Shown piece by piece: positions 27,269 through 36,453 of a stretch of 64,000 bases of DNA. Source of the stretch: Methanobacterium aggregans (GTDB lineage Archaea; Methanobacteriota; Methanobacteria; Methanobacteriales; Methanobacteriaceae); the NCBI RefSeq assembly GCF_017874455.1, contig NZ_JAGGLN010000004.1, positions 255,456-319,455 of the forward strand, given 5' to 3'. The notes beneath the pieces were generated by a model, which saw only the letters and a list, made by a program, of their open reading frames with translations, had not been told where the DNA came from and searched no databases. Each line of letters starts with the position of its first letter. The first letter of the stretch is position 1. The translations under genes were made by a program, and so were the position numbers.

Positions 27269-27399
27269 GTAATCCCTCCAGTTTGTGCAAATGCACAATC
27301 CTTACAACTGTGTTTACTGCTGCACATGAATTTCATCTTTGTTCTAATTTCTGTACTTCTTCTGAAGCTTGTAATGTTTGATGAGTCTTTTGAAGGCAT
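27256..27399 (-). CDS. Possible 47-residue Cys-containing small protein
   Basis: Between ehbE and ehbF a 47-codon frame starts with ATG 27399, has GGAGAG eight bases upstream, and ends inside the ehbF start region (ATGGACTATATGA overlap). The product is basic, with CSSKHSCKDC giving a C-x5-C-x2-C pattern that could bind metal. It fills an otherwise unusual 136-bp gap in the operon. I do not know a homologue; it may be a real small Ehb-associated protein or chance. Confidence 0.35.
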   Translation of the reverse strand: MPSKDSSNITSFRRSTEIRTKMKFMCSSKHSCKDCAFAQTGGITWTI

Positions 27400-27404
27400 T
27401 TCAA

Positions 27405-27767
27405 TTACTCTCCAAGGATCTTCGATGCACTTATGGATCCGTATTTTTTGTGAAGCACGATGATTATTCCCAGCATAACTGCCAGGGTACTTGCACCGAT
27501 AACAATGCTCGTGAGCACCAGTGCGTATGGCAGTGGGTATGATGCATTCTGTGAGAACCAGTTACTTGCCATGCCCGGAAGGAAGATGTAAACTATTCCT
27601 CCAGCATTGTATCCCATGGCGATGAGGAAAAGGTTGGCACCGTCACCTATGAATGCAAGTGCTATGATTTTTTTTATAAGGTTATCAAGATAAACTGCAC
27701 CGAATAGTCCTATGAATATCAGTGCTCCTGCTGTCAAGAGTGATGCGAGTTGAGTGTCCATAATCAT
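27405..27767 (-). CDS. ehbE: Energy-converting hydrogenase B subunit E (NuoK/MnhC-like)
   Basis: 120-residue, three-helix protein of the NuoK/MnhC family, with FLIAMGYNAGGIVYIFLPG and ALVLTSIVIGASTLAVMLG as in MnhC (helix with TAIVIG-type motif). It forms part of the ion channel next to EhbF. ATG 27767 is chosen because GGAGG lies just upstream and it begins one base after the ehbD stop; the longer frame would run through ehbD. Confidence 0.9.
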   Translation of the reverse strand: MIMDTQLASLLTAGALIFIGLFGAVYLDNLIKKIIALAFIGDGANLFLIAMGYNAGGIVYIFLPGMASNWFSQNASYPLPYALVLTSIVIGASTLAVMLGIIIVLHKKYGSISASKILGE

Positions 27768-27768
27768 T

Positions 27769-28002
27769 TTATTCCTCCACCCTGCGTGTTCTGTAAACTG
27801 CCAGTGCAAAGAATACTGGTATAATTGCGGATCCCACAATTGCCTGGGTTAGTGCAACGTCTGGGGCCTGAAGGTACTGGTAGAGAAGGGCCAGACCCAC
27901 CCCTGGAATTCCTGTTAATATGGCTGCTTTAAGGAGATCACGCTGCATCAGGGCAATGATAGCACCTAAAACTGTTACAATCATGAATATGTATTCTATC
28001 AT
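27769..28002 (-). CDS. ehbD: Energy-converting hydrogenase B subunit D
   Basis: 77-residue membrane protein with a DUF4040/MbhD-like core: LLKAAILTGIPGVGLALLY and QAPDVALTQAIVGSAI. This segment is found in MnhA/MnhB-type antiporter subunits. Overlaps ehbC by four bases. Confidence 0.87.
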   Translation of the reverse strand: MIEYIFMIVTVLGAIIALMQRDLLKAAILTGIPGVGLALLYQYLQAPDVALTQAIVGSAIIPVFFALAVYRTRRVEE

Positions 28003-28271
28003 TTTTCTTCCTCCCCATAGTAATGGCCGTTGGCTATTGCATGGGCTGCAAATGGTGCGAGAATGAAGTAAGCCACAGCAAGAAGTGGTTCATTAAGTGC
28101 AAGAAGCGCTATTATGCATGCCGTATCTGTAACGCCCAGTATGTGTATTCTAGCGTAGGTAACATGCTTAATGTTATCTTTGAATCTTAAAAGTCCTACT
28201 GTTGCCAGGAGCACCATTACTGCCATCAGTATGAGTACTGCTGCCTGTATCAAGGTTATCAGGTCTTCCAC
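27999..28271 (-). CDS. ehbC: Energy-converting hydrogenase B subunit C (MnhG-like)
   Basis: 90-residue membrane protein of the MnhG/PhaG family: GLLRFKDNIKHVTYARIHILG is the diagnostic cytoplasmic loop (R-x-x-D...H). It has three helices. It starts with GTG behind GGGGTGAT, immediately after ehbB. Confidence 0.87.
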   Translation of the reverse strand: MEDLITLIQAAVLILMAVMVLLATVGLLRFKDNIKHVTYARIHILGVTDTACIIALLALNEPLLAVAYFILAPFAAHAIANGHYYGEEEK

Positions 28272-28532
28272 TTAATCACCCCTCAAAACTCTTGCGAATG
28301 CTATGGTTCCAATTGGTCCCAGGAAAACCAGGGCTGTTGCTATGTCCTTACAGAAGCCCAGTCCGTAGATGTGCTGGATCAAGATAAGAATGGTTATAAC
28401 TGCTATGCTCAGACCTAAAACTCCTACAAGACCCATTGCTATGCTTTTTCTGGTTGTGATCCTTATGGTGGCCACTGCGTATATTGCCAGAGCCCCCATG
28501 AGGATGTATTCTGATAAGATGAGTATGTTCAT
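28272..28532 (-). CDS. ehbB: Energy-converting hydrogenase B subunit B (MnhF-like)
   Basis: 86-residue, three-helix protein of the MnhF family (YAVATIRITTRKS, GLGFCKDIATALVFLGPIG, AFARVLRG). It overlaps ehbA by four bases and belongs to the Mrp-like module at the head of the operon. Confidence 0.86.
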   Translation of the reverse strand: MNILILSEYILMGALAIYAVATIRITTRKSIAMGLVGVLGLSIAVITILILIQHIYGLGFCKDIATALVFLGPIGTIAFARVLRGD

Positions 28533-28840
28533 TCTAACATCCCTTTTATGTATGGTTCAAATGGAATTACCTCTTCAACTGTCCTTGGATATATTGTTGC
28601 AACTTTCAACACCTGATTTTCAGAGTCCAAGTCAATAGAAAGTGTTCCCGGAGTTAAGGTTATGCTGTTTGCAAGGATTGCCTGGGAAACCGGCCTCTTG
28701 AGCACTGTTGGAATTTCAACAACGGTGGGCTCCACCTTACCGTTAACAGTCCTTACAGCAACGTCAAGCTCTGCTTTTAATATTTCAAAGATGAGAACAA
28801 CGAAATAAGCGATTCCATAATATATTCTAACTAAGAACAT
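28529..28840 (-). CDS. ehbA: Energy-converting hydrogenase B subunit A (MnhE-like)
   Basis: 103-residue protein of the MnhE family: an N-terminal membrane helix, then KRPVSQAILANSITLTPGT, the typical MnhE stretch, then a beta-rich cytoplasmic end. First gene of the ehb operon. ATG 28840 is preferred because AAGGGG lies upstream; 13 extra codons of the longer frame are not conserved-looking. Confidence 0.87.
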   Translation of the reverse strand: MFLVRIYYGIAYFVVLIFEILKAELDVAVRTVNGKVEPTVVEIPTVLKRPVSQAILANSITLTPGTLSIDLDSENQVLKVATIYPRTVEEVIPFEPYIKGMLE

Positions 28841-29173
28841 TTTGAGTAACCCCTTCCATTTTATTATAATGAATAACAAGACGGGTAATTAACATTGTTA
28901 AAACAGATAGTAACCTGAATAATCGGGTTAACTTACCCCACTTCTAATTAATTCTTCATTATAAAACATGATATATATAAATATAACTAAATTGATTTTT
29001 CATGATTTTCATTTTACATTATTATTAAAAAAGATTTGAAATTTAAACCCTTAAAAAAGTGTTAAAATTTTATTAAATTCACTATTCCAATAAAGATCTT
29101 ATTAAAAATATTTTAAATAGAGTTTTAAAACCTGGAATTTTTATTAAATCCTTAATTGAAGTGATGAACCCCC
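28841..29173 (-). promoter_or_regulatory. ehb operon promoter region
   Basis: 333 bp without a gene. On the minus strand, TTTATATATAT (about 28970-28982) is a good archaeal TATA box, which would put transcription start near 28945 and give a leader of about 100 nt. A partial inverted repeat TAACC (28911-28915)/GGTTA (28926-28930) lies inside that leader and could be a regulator site. The remaining part, 28990-29173, is AT-rich and holds the terminator of the next gene. Confidence 0.5.
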
Positions 29174-29875
29174 CTAAAGAACCTGTAAAACACTTCCCCA
29201 ACCTCCATTCACAAAAAATATGAAAACCACCACAACCCACAGACTAAAAAGTCCAAATGCAGCTTTTTTCCTGTACTTCCTGGAGGAAATTGGAGACAGA
29301 ATCCTAACACCTGCAGGTGTGGACATGTCAAGGATCACGTGACTAAGGCAGCCCAGAAGAACTGCTGAAAACACGTAGCAGATATTCATGGAGTTCAGAA
29401 GGTAATTTGGAGTCAGGAATATTCCAAGAGATACCAGAACTGCAAAAACAGGCAGGAGCTTCCTGTTAAGTATGATAAAGGCCAGTACCAGAGATATAAA
29501 TATCAGGGCTAGTTTCAAGGGCACTGTGAAATCCTGAAGCACCAGCCGGGACCCCATGACGAATACAGCCATGAAACCTGATATCAAACATATTCCAAGA
29601 ATTGAGTGCATGAATCCCCTGTGTTTGGACACGTAAAAAACCATTGCCAGAACCACGAGTATCAACCCTATTAAAAAGGGTAGATTTAGTATGTAAAGTG
29701 CCAAAGCTATCACCATTCCAATCAGAGCCATTATTGTCAGGTTCTTCCTGTTAACGTCGTGGTCCATGTCCAACATTGAGGCTCCCAGAACTGCCAGTGA
29801 GAGGTAGAAGACATCTGGGAAAAATGGCAAAGCCATTATTATTGAAAATAAAACGTGTTTTTTGTAGGATGGCAT
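29174..29875 (-). CDS. Membrane-bound metal-dependent hydrolase, YdjM-like
   Basis: 233 residues with about seven helices. LGASMLDMDHDVNRK, SKHRGFMHSIL and CLSHVILDMSTPAGVRIL give the His/Asp pattern of the YdjM/DUF457 membrane hydrolase family (predicted metal ligands in DxDHD, HRGxxHS and SHxxxD). The substrate is unknown. It stands alone between the ehb promoter and an aspartoacylase-like gene. A distant relative is at 46264. Confidence 0.82.
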   Translation of the reverse strand: MPSYKKHVLFSIIMALPFFPDVFYLSLAVLGASMLDMDHDVNRKNLTIMALIGMVIALALYILNLPFLIGLILVVLAMVFYVSKHRGFMHSILGICLISGFMAVFVMGSRLVLQDFTVPLKLALIFISLVLAFIILNRKLLPVFAVLVSLGIFLTPNYLLNSMNICYVFSAVLLGCLSHVILDMSTPAGVRILSPISSRKYRKKAAFGLFSLWVVVVFIFFVNGGWGSVLQVL

Positions 29876-29987
29876 TTTTATCAGATTTAAATCTGTAGAA
29901 CATCATAAAAAAGGATTTCCATGAAAAATGATTGGCTTAAAAATTACTAAACAAAAAAAAAGGTTTTAGAGGGTAGTGAAATGGTAC

Positions 29988-30710
29988 TCAGATGATTTCA
30001 AAGTACCTCAAGTAGGACAGCATCTGCAGGTATGACCTTTCAGGGCTTCCCACATTAACCTGGCAGTTCTCTGATACAACTTCACATGTCACAGCAGGCC
30101 TGCCCATGAGGTTGCACTCATCCTCAAGAGCTCCACTGTAGAGGGTTCCTGCACGTTCATGGAGAATGATCTTGGATCTTGTTTCACGGGTTATGTGTTC
30201 AGCTATACCACAGCTTTCAGTGCATGGATTTCTTGAGCAGAAAACACTCTCCACTCCAGGATTGCTCCGGAGTTTGGTGGCATGGAAATCAGCAACAGAA
30301 TCTATTTCAAACTTTTCAACTGCTTTTAATATGTCGTTTGAAGCTGAACCCCCCTTGGATGCTGAACGGTTCATGTCGAATCCCTTGAACCTCCTGGAAT
30401 TTTTCATGGTTGAGTGGGGTACTGCAAAGGGTATGAGGTAAACTGTTCCATGGATCTCCATGTTTTCCAGTTCGTCTGCAAGTCTGAGAGCCGCCAGTTG
30501 TGGGGGAATTTCATTTCCATGAATCCCTGCCGTGAGCATGACCCTGGGTCCACCTTCACCAACCTTTATAAGGGGTGTTCCGTGTTTTGCGGCACGGATC
30601 AGCATAGAACTTATGGATCCTGAGGGGATGTTTTCACGTAGAGGTTCGTTGCAAGTTACGTTGCCCCCTGTTTTGGGGGAGAGTATGATCATTTCAGCTT
30701 TAGATTTCAT
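29988..30710 (-). CDS. Succinylglutamate desuccinylase/aspartoacylase-like metallopeptidase
   Basis: 240 residues of the M14-related aspartoacylase/succinylglutamate desuccinylase superfamily. GIHGNE supplies the zinc H-x2-E motif, MNRSAS and VADFHATK the further ligand and binding region, and CEVVSEN a C-terminal Glu. At 240 residues it is shorter than bacterial AstE. It likely removes an acyl group from an amino-acid derivative. GGTGCACC precedes ATG 30710. Monocistronic. Confidence 0.8.
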   Translation of the reverse strand: MKSKAEMIILSPKTGGNVTCNEPLRENIPSGSISSMLIRAAKHGTPLIKVGEGGPRVMLTAGIHGNEIPPQLAALRLADELENMEIHGTVYLIPFAVPHSTMKNSRRFKGFDMNRSASKGGSASNDILKAVEKFEIDSVADFHATKLRSNPGVESVFCSRNPCTESCGIAEHITRETRSKIILHERAGTLYSGALEDECNLMGRPAVTCEVVSENCQVNVGSPERSYLQMLSYLRYFEII

Positions 30711-30885
30711 GGTGCACCATCATAAAATAGGCCAAGTTATAAATTATAAAATATTCCAATATTGTTATAATTATTAATTAGTACACTTTTGAATTAATAT
30801 TTTTGATGGAACATATATTGATCATGTAGAAGTTATTTAGATAATATAAATGAAGTTCATATAAATCAAATCAAGGTGATTCTGA

Positions 30886-32067
30886 ATGGAGAAAGTTGTT
30901 CTGGCATTCAGTGGTGGATTGGACACCTCTGTATGCGTTAAATTACTCGAAGAAAAGTACGACATGGAAGTTATCACAGCCTGCGTTGATGTAGGCCAGC
31001 CTGAAGATGAAATAGAAAGACCTGGAATGGTTGCAAACAAAATCGGCTCATTTAAACATTACACAATCGATGCAAAGGATGAATTTGCAAGTGAATTCAT
31101 ATTCAAAGCAGTTAAAGCCAATGCAATGTACGAGGGTTACCCCCTGAGCACTGCACTTGCAAGACCACTTATAGCCATGAAAATAGTGGAACTGGCAGAA
31201 AAAGAGGGAGCCACCGCCATAGCACATGGATGTACAGGTAAAGGAAACGACCAGTTCAGGTTCGAATCAACCATAAGATCCGGTTCTGTATGTGACATAA
31301 TAGCCCCTGTAAGGGATTTAAACCTCACAAGAACCGAGGAAATGGAGTACGCAAAATCCCATGGAATACCCACGCCATCTGACAAGCTCTACAGTATCGA
31401 TGAGAATCTTTGGGGCAGATCCATAGAGGGAGACATCCTTGAAGACCCTATGGTTGAAACACCAGAGGAAGCTTTCAGCTGGACCCGTTCAAGTGAAGAT
31501 GCACCAGACGAAGCCCAGATCATTGAAATGGAATTTGAAGAGGGAGTTCCAGTGGCCATCGATGGTGATAAAATGGCACCTGTCCAACTCATCAGGGAGT
31601 GCAACCGCATTGCAGGTATCCACGCAATTGGAAGGGTTGACATAGTGGAGGACAGGATAATTGGACTTAAATCCAGGGAAAACTACGAAACACCTGGAGC
31701 CGTGCTGATAATCACAGCCCACAAGGCCCTGGAACAGATCACCCTCACAAGGGAAGAATTGAAGTTTGCTGAAACCATCTCACAGACCTATGCAGAACTT
31801 GTGTACAATGGTCTGTGGCATGAACCGCTACGCGAAGATCTGGATGCAATTGTTGATAAAATGCAGAGACGTGTGTCCGGTAAAGTCAGGGTAAAACTCC
31901 ACAAGGGCGGAATGAGGATCCTTGGAAGGGAAGCTCCTTTCAGTCTTTACAGCCAGGATGCAGTGTCCTTCGAGGACAAAGAACTCGACCAGCGTGAAAT
32001 GGCAGGTATGGTTAAAAATTATGGATTACAGGCAGCATGCTACCAGAAAGTCTGCAAAAAAGATTGA
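30886..32067 (+). CDS. argG: Argininosuccinate synthase
   Basis: 393-residue cytoplasmic enzyme joining citrulline and aspartate with ATP in arginine synthesis. N-terminal AFSGGLDTSVCVKLL is the PP-loop; AHGCTGKGNDQFRFE and SIDENLWGRSIEGD are conserved active-site regions. Full family length. AAGGTGAT precedes ATG 30886. It stands alone here, without argH next to it. Confidence 0.97.
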   Translation: MEKVVLAFSGGLDTSVCVKLLEEKYDMEVITACVDVGQPEDEIERPGMVANKIGSFKHYTIDAKDEFASEFIFKAVKANAMYEGYPLSTALARPLIAMKIVELAEKEGATAIAHGCTGKGNDQFRFESTIRSGSVCDIIAPVRDLNLTRTEEMEYAKSHGIPTPSDKLYSIDENLWGRSIEGDILEDPMVETPEEAFSWTRSSEDAPDEAQIIEMEFEEGVPVAIDGDKMAPVQLIRECNRIAGIHAIGRVDIVEDRIIGLKSRENYETPGAVLIITAHKALEQITLTREELKFAETISQTYAELVYNGLWHEPLREDLDAIVDKMQRRVSGKVRVKLHKGGMRILGREAPFSLYSQDAVSFEDKELDQREMAGMVKNYGLQAACYQKVCKKD

Positions 32068-32266
32068 ACTGACCTTGCTAAACCCTTCAAAGAAATGGGG
32101 AATGCATTAAGGATAAACATTCCCAGCACCCTATTTTTTTTATTAGAAATAATCCTTGTTGATAATAAATTACTGAAACTAAAATTTTTGTTGAAAATAA
32201 ATTTATCTTATTATTCAATTGTATTTAATTAGTTTAAAAACCGTAAAGGAGAGATCAATCATTCTA

Positions 32267-32503
32267 ATGGAAATTGTACTGGTTCTCGTTGTGATTTTAG
32301 GACTGATAATTCTTTTCAAAGTGGGTGGTGTTCTGTTGAGGATACTTCTGAACATGATCCTGGGATTCCTACTTCTTTTCATCGTTGATCTCATTCCATC
32401 AGTTGATATTCCAATCAACATACTCACAGTACTGGTTGCAGGTTTTGGAGGAATTTTTGGAGTTATATTCCTCCTGATACTGAGTTTCATTGGAATTATT
32501 TAG
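32267..32503 (+). CDS. BofA-like small membrane protein
   Basis: 78 residues with two or three membrane helices. LLNMILGFLLLFIVDLIPSVDIPINILTVLVAGFG-type order matches the BofA family (in sporulating bacteria an inhibitor of pro-sigmaK processing); archaeal members have unknown roles. ATG 32267 lies behind AAAGGAGAG; an upstream TTG would add a non-hydrophobic stretch and is less likely. Confidence 0.75.
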   Translation: MEIVLVLVVILGLIILFKVGGVLLRILLNMILGFLLLFIVDLIPSVDIPINILTVLVAGFGGIFGVIFLLILSFIGII

Positions 32504-32537
32504 TTAAACCCCTTGATTCTAAATAAAACTTATTTTT

Positions 32538-34040
32538 CTATTTTTTCTGATTCAGAACTTCAGGTATGAAATCTGCTACCTGACTTGCAGTGAAGCTGAA
32601 CCCATAGCCCTCCTGTGCCAGGTCTCCAGCCCTTCCATTTATGTAGGCCCCCAGGTACGCTGATTCAAAGGCATCATGGCCCTGTGCCATCAATCCCCCA
32701 ATGAGTCCTGCAAGAACATCTCCCGTACCTCCAACAGTCATTCCAGGATTACCTGTTGCATTCAACCTTACTTTATTACCATTTGAGATGACATCAACGG
32801 CACCCTTGAGGACAACAACTGCTCCTGAATTTTTTGAAACCCCTAAAACCATGTTCATCCTGTCTTCGAGGCTTTGAGGCACATCCGATCCAAAAAATGA
32901 TTTAAATTCTGCCTTATGAGGTGTTAGAACAATTTCGGTACCATTCTGCACCGATTTTAGAATGGTATCAATATCAATGAGTTTAAGGGCATCTGCATCA
33001 ATAACCACGGGGTTTTGAACCTTCTGGACGAGTTCGTTTAGTGCATCTCCTGTTTCATCTGCCCTTCCTATTCCACACCCAATTACCATGGAATCTGCAT
33101 TTTCTGAAAGCTTCAGGATTTCATCAACATTTTCAGGAGTTACAAAATCCGTTACTGGTGTGTTTGAAAGAGTTCTAACGATTACATCTGGAGAGTAGGA
33201 TCTTATTACATCAGATACTGCTTTTGGAGAGGCTAAAACTGCTATGTCCACACCTGATCTCATTGAAGCAGACGCTGCAAGTGCAGGAGCACCAGAATAA
33301 TCTGCACTACCACCAATAATAAGGACTCGTCCGTTCTGTCCCTTATGAGAGTTTTCTGACCTTTTTTGAATTCTCAGCATGTCCCCGGGGCCTGTGAATA
33401 TCTCTACTTCAGGAGGTATTCCAATGTCACATACATGGACATTACCAACATGTTCAATACTTGCATTTTTAAGGCCTTTCTTGGCCCTGTGGAAGGTTAC
33501 TGTGATGTCTGGAACAACTGATTTGTGATGAACCTCACCAGTCAAGGGGTCAAGGCCGGTTGGAACATCAACAGCAATTTTAATGCCATTTGAAGCATTT
33601 ATAACATCCACTGCAGTGGAAACAGGTTCTCTGAGCTTTCCCCTGACACCGGTTCCAAGGATGGCGTCCACCATAACACCAGAATCAAGCTTTTTAAGGT
33701 TTGAAGAATCTTCAATCACCTGAATCTTCAGAGGACGCAACCCCCTGGTGATCTTCTGGAGAACTTCCAGGTTTGCACGTGCCTCTTGGGATTTTATCCT
33801 TGAAGGATGGCTTAAAAGTATCACATTAACTTCAAATCCCTTGTTTAAAAGGTAGCGTGCAGCCACAAATCCATCACCACCGTTTCCACCGTTACCTGCA
33901 AATATAACAGTTTTACATGGCTCTGAGATTTTAGATATTACCTCTGCAAGGCATTTGCCTGCATTTTCCATTAGTGAAAGTTTAGGTATTCCCATAGCCT
34001 CTGCATTGGCATCAATAACCATCATGTTCTTTGGAGTCAT
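32538..34040 (-). CDS. nnr: Bifunctional NAD(P)HX epimerase/dehydratase
   Basis: 500 residues with two repair modules. Residues 1-215 are the YjeF-N epimerase (FAGNGGNGGDGFVAARYL), and 220-500 the ADP-dependent (S)-NAD(P)H-hydrate dehydratase of the ribokinase-like fold (GGSADYSGAPALAA, GCGIGR, LTPHKAEF, GNPGMTVGGTGDVLAG). It restores hydrated NADH/NADPH to the normal form. Full length for the fused form. It is divergent from the K+ channel gene, with an inverted repeat in between. Confidence 0.95.
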   Translation of the reverse strand: MTPKNMMVIDANAEAMGIPKLSLMENAGKCLAEVISKISEPCKTVIFAGNGGNGGDGFVAARYLLNKGFEVNVILLSHPSRIKSQEARANLEVLQKITRGLRPLKIQVIEDSSNLKKLDSGVMVDAILGTGVRGKLREPVSTAVDVINASNGIKIAVDVPTGLDPLTGEVHHKSVVPDITVTFHRAKKGLKNASIEHVGNVHVCDIGIPPEVEIFTGPGDMLRIQKRSENSHKGQNGRVLIIGGSADYSGAPALAASASMRSGVDIAVLASPKAVSDVIRSYSPDVIVRTLSNTPVTDFVTPENVDEILKLSENADSMVIGCGIGRADETGDALNELVQKVQNPVVIDADALKLIDIDTILKSVQNGTEIVLTPHKAEFKSFFGSDVPQSLEDRMNMVLGVSKNSGAVVVLKGAVDVISNGNKVRLNATGNPGMTVGGTGDVLAGLIGGLMAQGHDAFESAYLGAYINGRAGDLAQEGYGFSFTASQVADFIPEVLNQKK

Positions 34041-34123
34041 TTTATCACTACTTATAAATTATAAAACAGATGATATTTAATAATAACCTTAAGACCGGGC
34101 TTAAAAAATGAATACTTATCCTT

Positions 34124-34137
34124 GAACGAAATCGTTC
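34124..34137. promoter_or_regulatory. Inverted repeat in nnr/channel divergent region
   Basis: GAACGA-AA-TCGTTC, extended outward to TTG...CCAA with one unpaired base. It lies between the divergent nnr (start 34040) and channel (start 34232) genes and could be an operator. It could equally be a structure of no consequence. Confidence 0.35.
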
Positions 34138-34231
34138 CAAGAACCGTATTTTCAGGGGCCTGTTTTCCTACAATGTCTTATAAATTACATTGAACTCATA
34201 AAAATTAAAAATATCAGTTTTTAAGGACACA

Positions 34232-36208
34232 TTGAATGTAAGAGAATTAAAAAAGAATGGTGATCCTTTGAACCCCCTAGAACTGCACATTCTACCAAAA
34301 GAGGAAGACATTCCCCCAATCCCTTACAGAATGATGCTTTATGCTTTAACTGCAGTTAGTGGACTTGTGGTTTATGGGATTATTGGCTCAATTTACATCA
34401 TGGGTTTGAACCCAATCAACGCTCTTTATTTTACAGTTATAACCATAGCAACAGTAGGTTATGGTGATATCAGCCCTGTAACACCACTTCAAAGACTTTT
34501 TGTGGTTACACTCGTTCTTGGAGGGGTTGGTATACTTGCATATGCATTTACATTAACAATAACGGTGGTTACAATGGCAGTTGAAGAAATAACATCTGGA
34601 GCTAAGCAGAGGAGAATGATCGCTGGGACAAAGGACCATTTCGTGCTCTGCGGTTATGGAAGGGTGGGCAATGCCGTCCATAAAGAGCTTAAAAAAAGGA
34701 ATAGAAACGTTATAATCATTGAAAAGGATAAAAAGATCGTTGAAAAGGAACTGTGGAATGATCCAGAAGTTCTGGCTATTCCTGGAGATGCCACTGACGA
34801 AACAGTTATGATAGATGCTGGACTCAAAAGGGCAAGGGGAGTTATAATAACCACTGGAGAAGATGTGGACAACCTTTTCATAACCTTAACTGCACGTGAA
34901 ATACATCCTGAAATATGGATAGTGACTAGGGCCAGTAAAAAAGAAAATATCCGAAGACTTTACCGTTCTGGGGCAGATAAAGTCATATCTCCTGAAACAA
35001 GCGGTGCAGAGGACATATATTTTGCTGCAATGGAACCAACCATCATGAAGATCACAACCATGCACGGAGTCAGGGATATAAAACGAGAATCTGAGATCAT
35101 ACTGAAACATGGCTGCACCCTTGAAAACATAGAGTACCACCTGCCAGAGTTCAAGGAACCACTGGCAAGAAAGATCGGAATATCGGAAATCAGCGAACTT
35201 AACAGATTTTTAGAGAGTTTAGAACGTGAAAATACCCGTAAAAAATCTCTGGAAAAGATATATGAATCTGTGAGCGGAATACACTCCCACTGGATATCAG
35301 GACCAACAAAGGAAAGCCTTGAAGCAGTTGCAAATGAACTTAAAAGGGAGGGACTTCTGCTTGGAGTGAACCTTGATGAAGAAGAGATAAAGGAAGCAGC
35401 CAGGAAGCATGGCAGACTGGTTGAGGTTATTTTCAAACCAGAGATGAAAATAACAGAAACCCATGATGTCAGGGATATAAGGGAAGAAGCTGAAATCATC
35501 CTGAAACACAAATGCACCCTTGAGGATATAGAATATTATCTTCCTGGTTTTCATGAACCACTGAAGAGGAAAGTGGGTTTGTCCAAGATCGAAGAGATGA
35601 ACAGGTTTCTGAAAAAACTGGAAATGGACTCAAACAGAATGGAATCACTTGAAAGGCTTTACACCCTTTCTGGAGGCGGGATACATTCCCACACCATCTC
35701 AGGTCCTGACACCACCAGTCTTGCTGAGGTAGAAAAAGAATTGAAGAAAAAAGGGTTCCTATTAGGGGTTAACCTTAGCCAAAAGGAGATAATCAGGAAG
35801 ATCAAAGAATACGGGCGCGTTAATGAGATCCTTCTAAGGCACAAACCCAGTGAAACCGATGACAAAAAGATCATAATAGATCTGGGCGGCAGGATACTGG
35901 ATTCAAAACACTACCTCCCTGGATTGAGACAGGTGGTTTCAAGAAAACTCTACATCAAAGATAAAGAAGACCTTAAGAGGTGTGAGGAAGAATACAAGAA
36001 ACCTGATGCCAGAAGATCCCTTGAAACTCTTTCCCACATCTCAAGAAATGTTCACAGCCACACAGTATCCGCAAGGGATGTCGAGGCTAGCAAAAAAATA
36101 GCTAAAGCCCTTGCTAAAACAGGAATGCTCCTCGGAGTTGACCTGCCTGAAGAGAAGATCTGGGAAATTGTGGAGAGCGAAGAGATTGAAAAGTTCTGCA
36201 TAGAATGA
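34232..36208 (+). CDS. RCK-type K+ channel with triplicated C-terminal domain
   Basis: 658 residues. Two membrane helices flank a pore loop with the K+ selectivity filter T-V-G-Y-G-D (74-79). An RCK/TrkA-N nucleotide-binding domain with GYGRVG at 141-146 follows, giving an MthK-like layout. Instead of the usual RCK-C domain, residues about 276-402, 407-533 and 545-650 are three copies of a 125-residue unit. Each carries an [IV]HSH[WT][IV]S motif and a G-[LFM]-L-L-G-V-[ND]-L motif. I do not recognise this unit; it might sense a ligand or metal. The start is TTG behind AAGGA. Confidence 0.88.
   Translation: MNVRELKKNGDPLNPLELHILPKEEDIPPIPYRMMLYALTAVSGLVVYGIIGSIYIMGLNPINALYFTVITIATVGYGDISPVTPLQRLFVVTLVLGGVGILAYAFTLTITVVTMAVEEITSGAKQRRMIAGTKDHFVLCGYGRVGNAVHKELKKRNRNVIIIEKDKKIVEKELWNDPEVLAIPGDATDETVMIDAGLKRARGVIITTGEDVDNLFITLTAREIHPEIWIVTRASKKENIRRLYRSGADKVISPETSGAEDIYFAAMEPTIMKITTMHGVRDIKRESEIILKHGCTLENIEYHLPEFKEPLARKIGISEISELNRFLESLERENTRKKSLEKIYESVSGIHSHWISGPTKESLEAVANELKREGLLLGVNLDEEEIKEAARKHGRLVEVIFKPEMKITETHDVRDIREEAEIILKHKCTLEDIEYYLPGFHEPLKRKVGLSKIEEMNRFLKKLEMDSNRMESLERLYTLSGGGIHSHTISGPDTTSLAEVEKELKKKGFLLGVNLSQKEIIRKIKEYGRVNEILLRHKPSETDDKKIIIDLGGRILDSKHYLPGLRQVVSRKLYIKDKEDLKRCEEEYKKPDARRSLETLSHISRNVHSHTVSARDVEASKKIAKALAKTGMLLGVDLPEEKIWEIVESEEIEKFCIE
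35057..36181 (+). repeat. Three copies of an unknown channel domain
   Basis: The units at 35057-35437, 35450-35830 and 35864-36181 encode homologous 105-127-residue domains. Copies 1 and 2 are close: EIILKH[GK]CTLE[ND]IEY is shared and GIHSH[WT]ISGP is identical at all but one place. Copy 3 is divergent, keeping the HSH-x-V-S motif and LLGVDLPEEK. Old duplication; DNA identity is not high. Confidence 0.85.
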
Positions 36209-36453
36209 TCTCTTGAATAATTCAAATAAACACCCAAAAAACACTTATTTTTTTAATTGATACTATTTTTAATATTATTTTCATTAAAAATCAGTTTATA
36301 ATGTAAATTATCGTAAAAACTTTATAAAAATGGGATATTAAAATAGGCAAAAAATACTGAAAAATAAATGAAAAGAAATGAAAAGGTTTCAAAGCATTTA
36401 AAATATTATAAAAAAAATTATAAAGATTTTATTAAATTTTATGCTGAAAGGCC

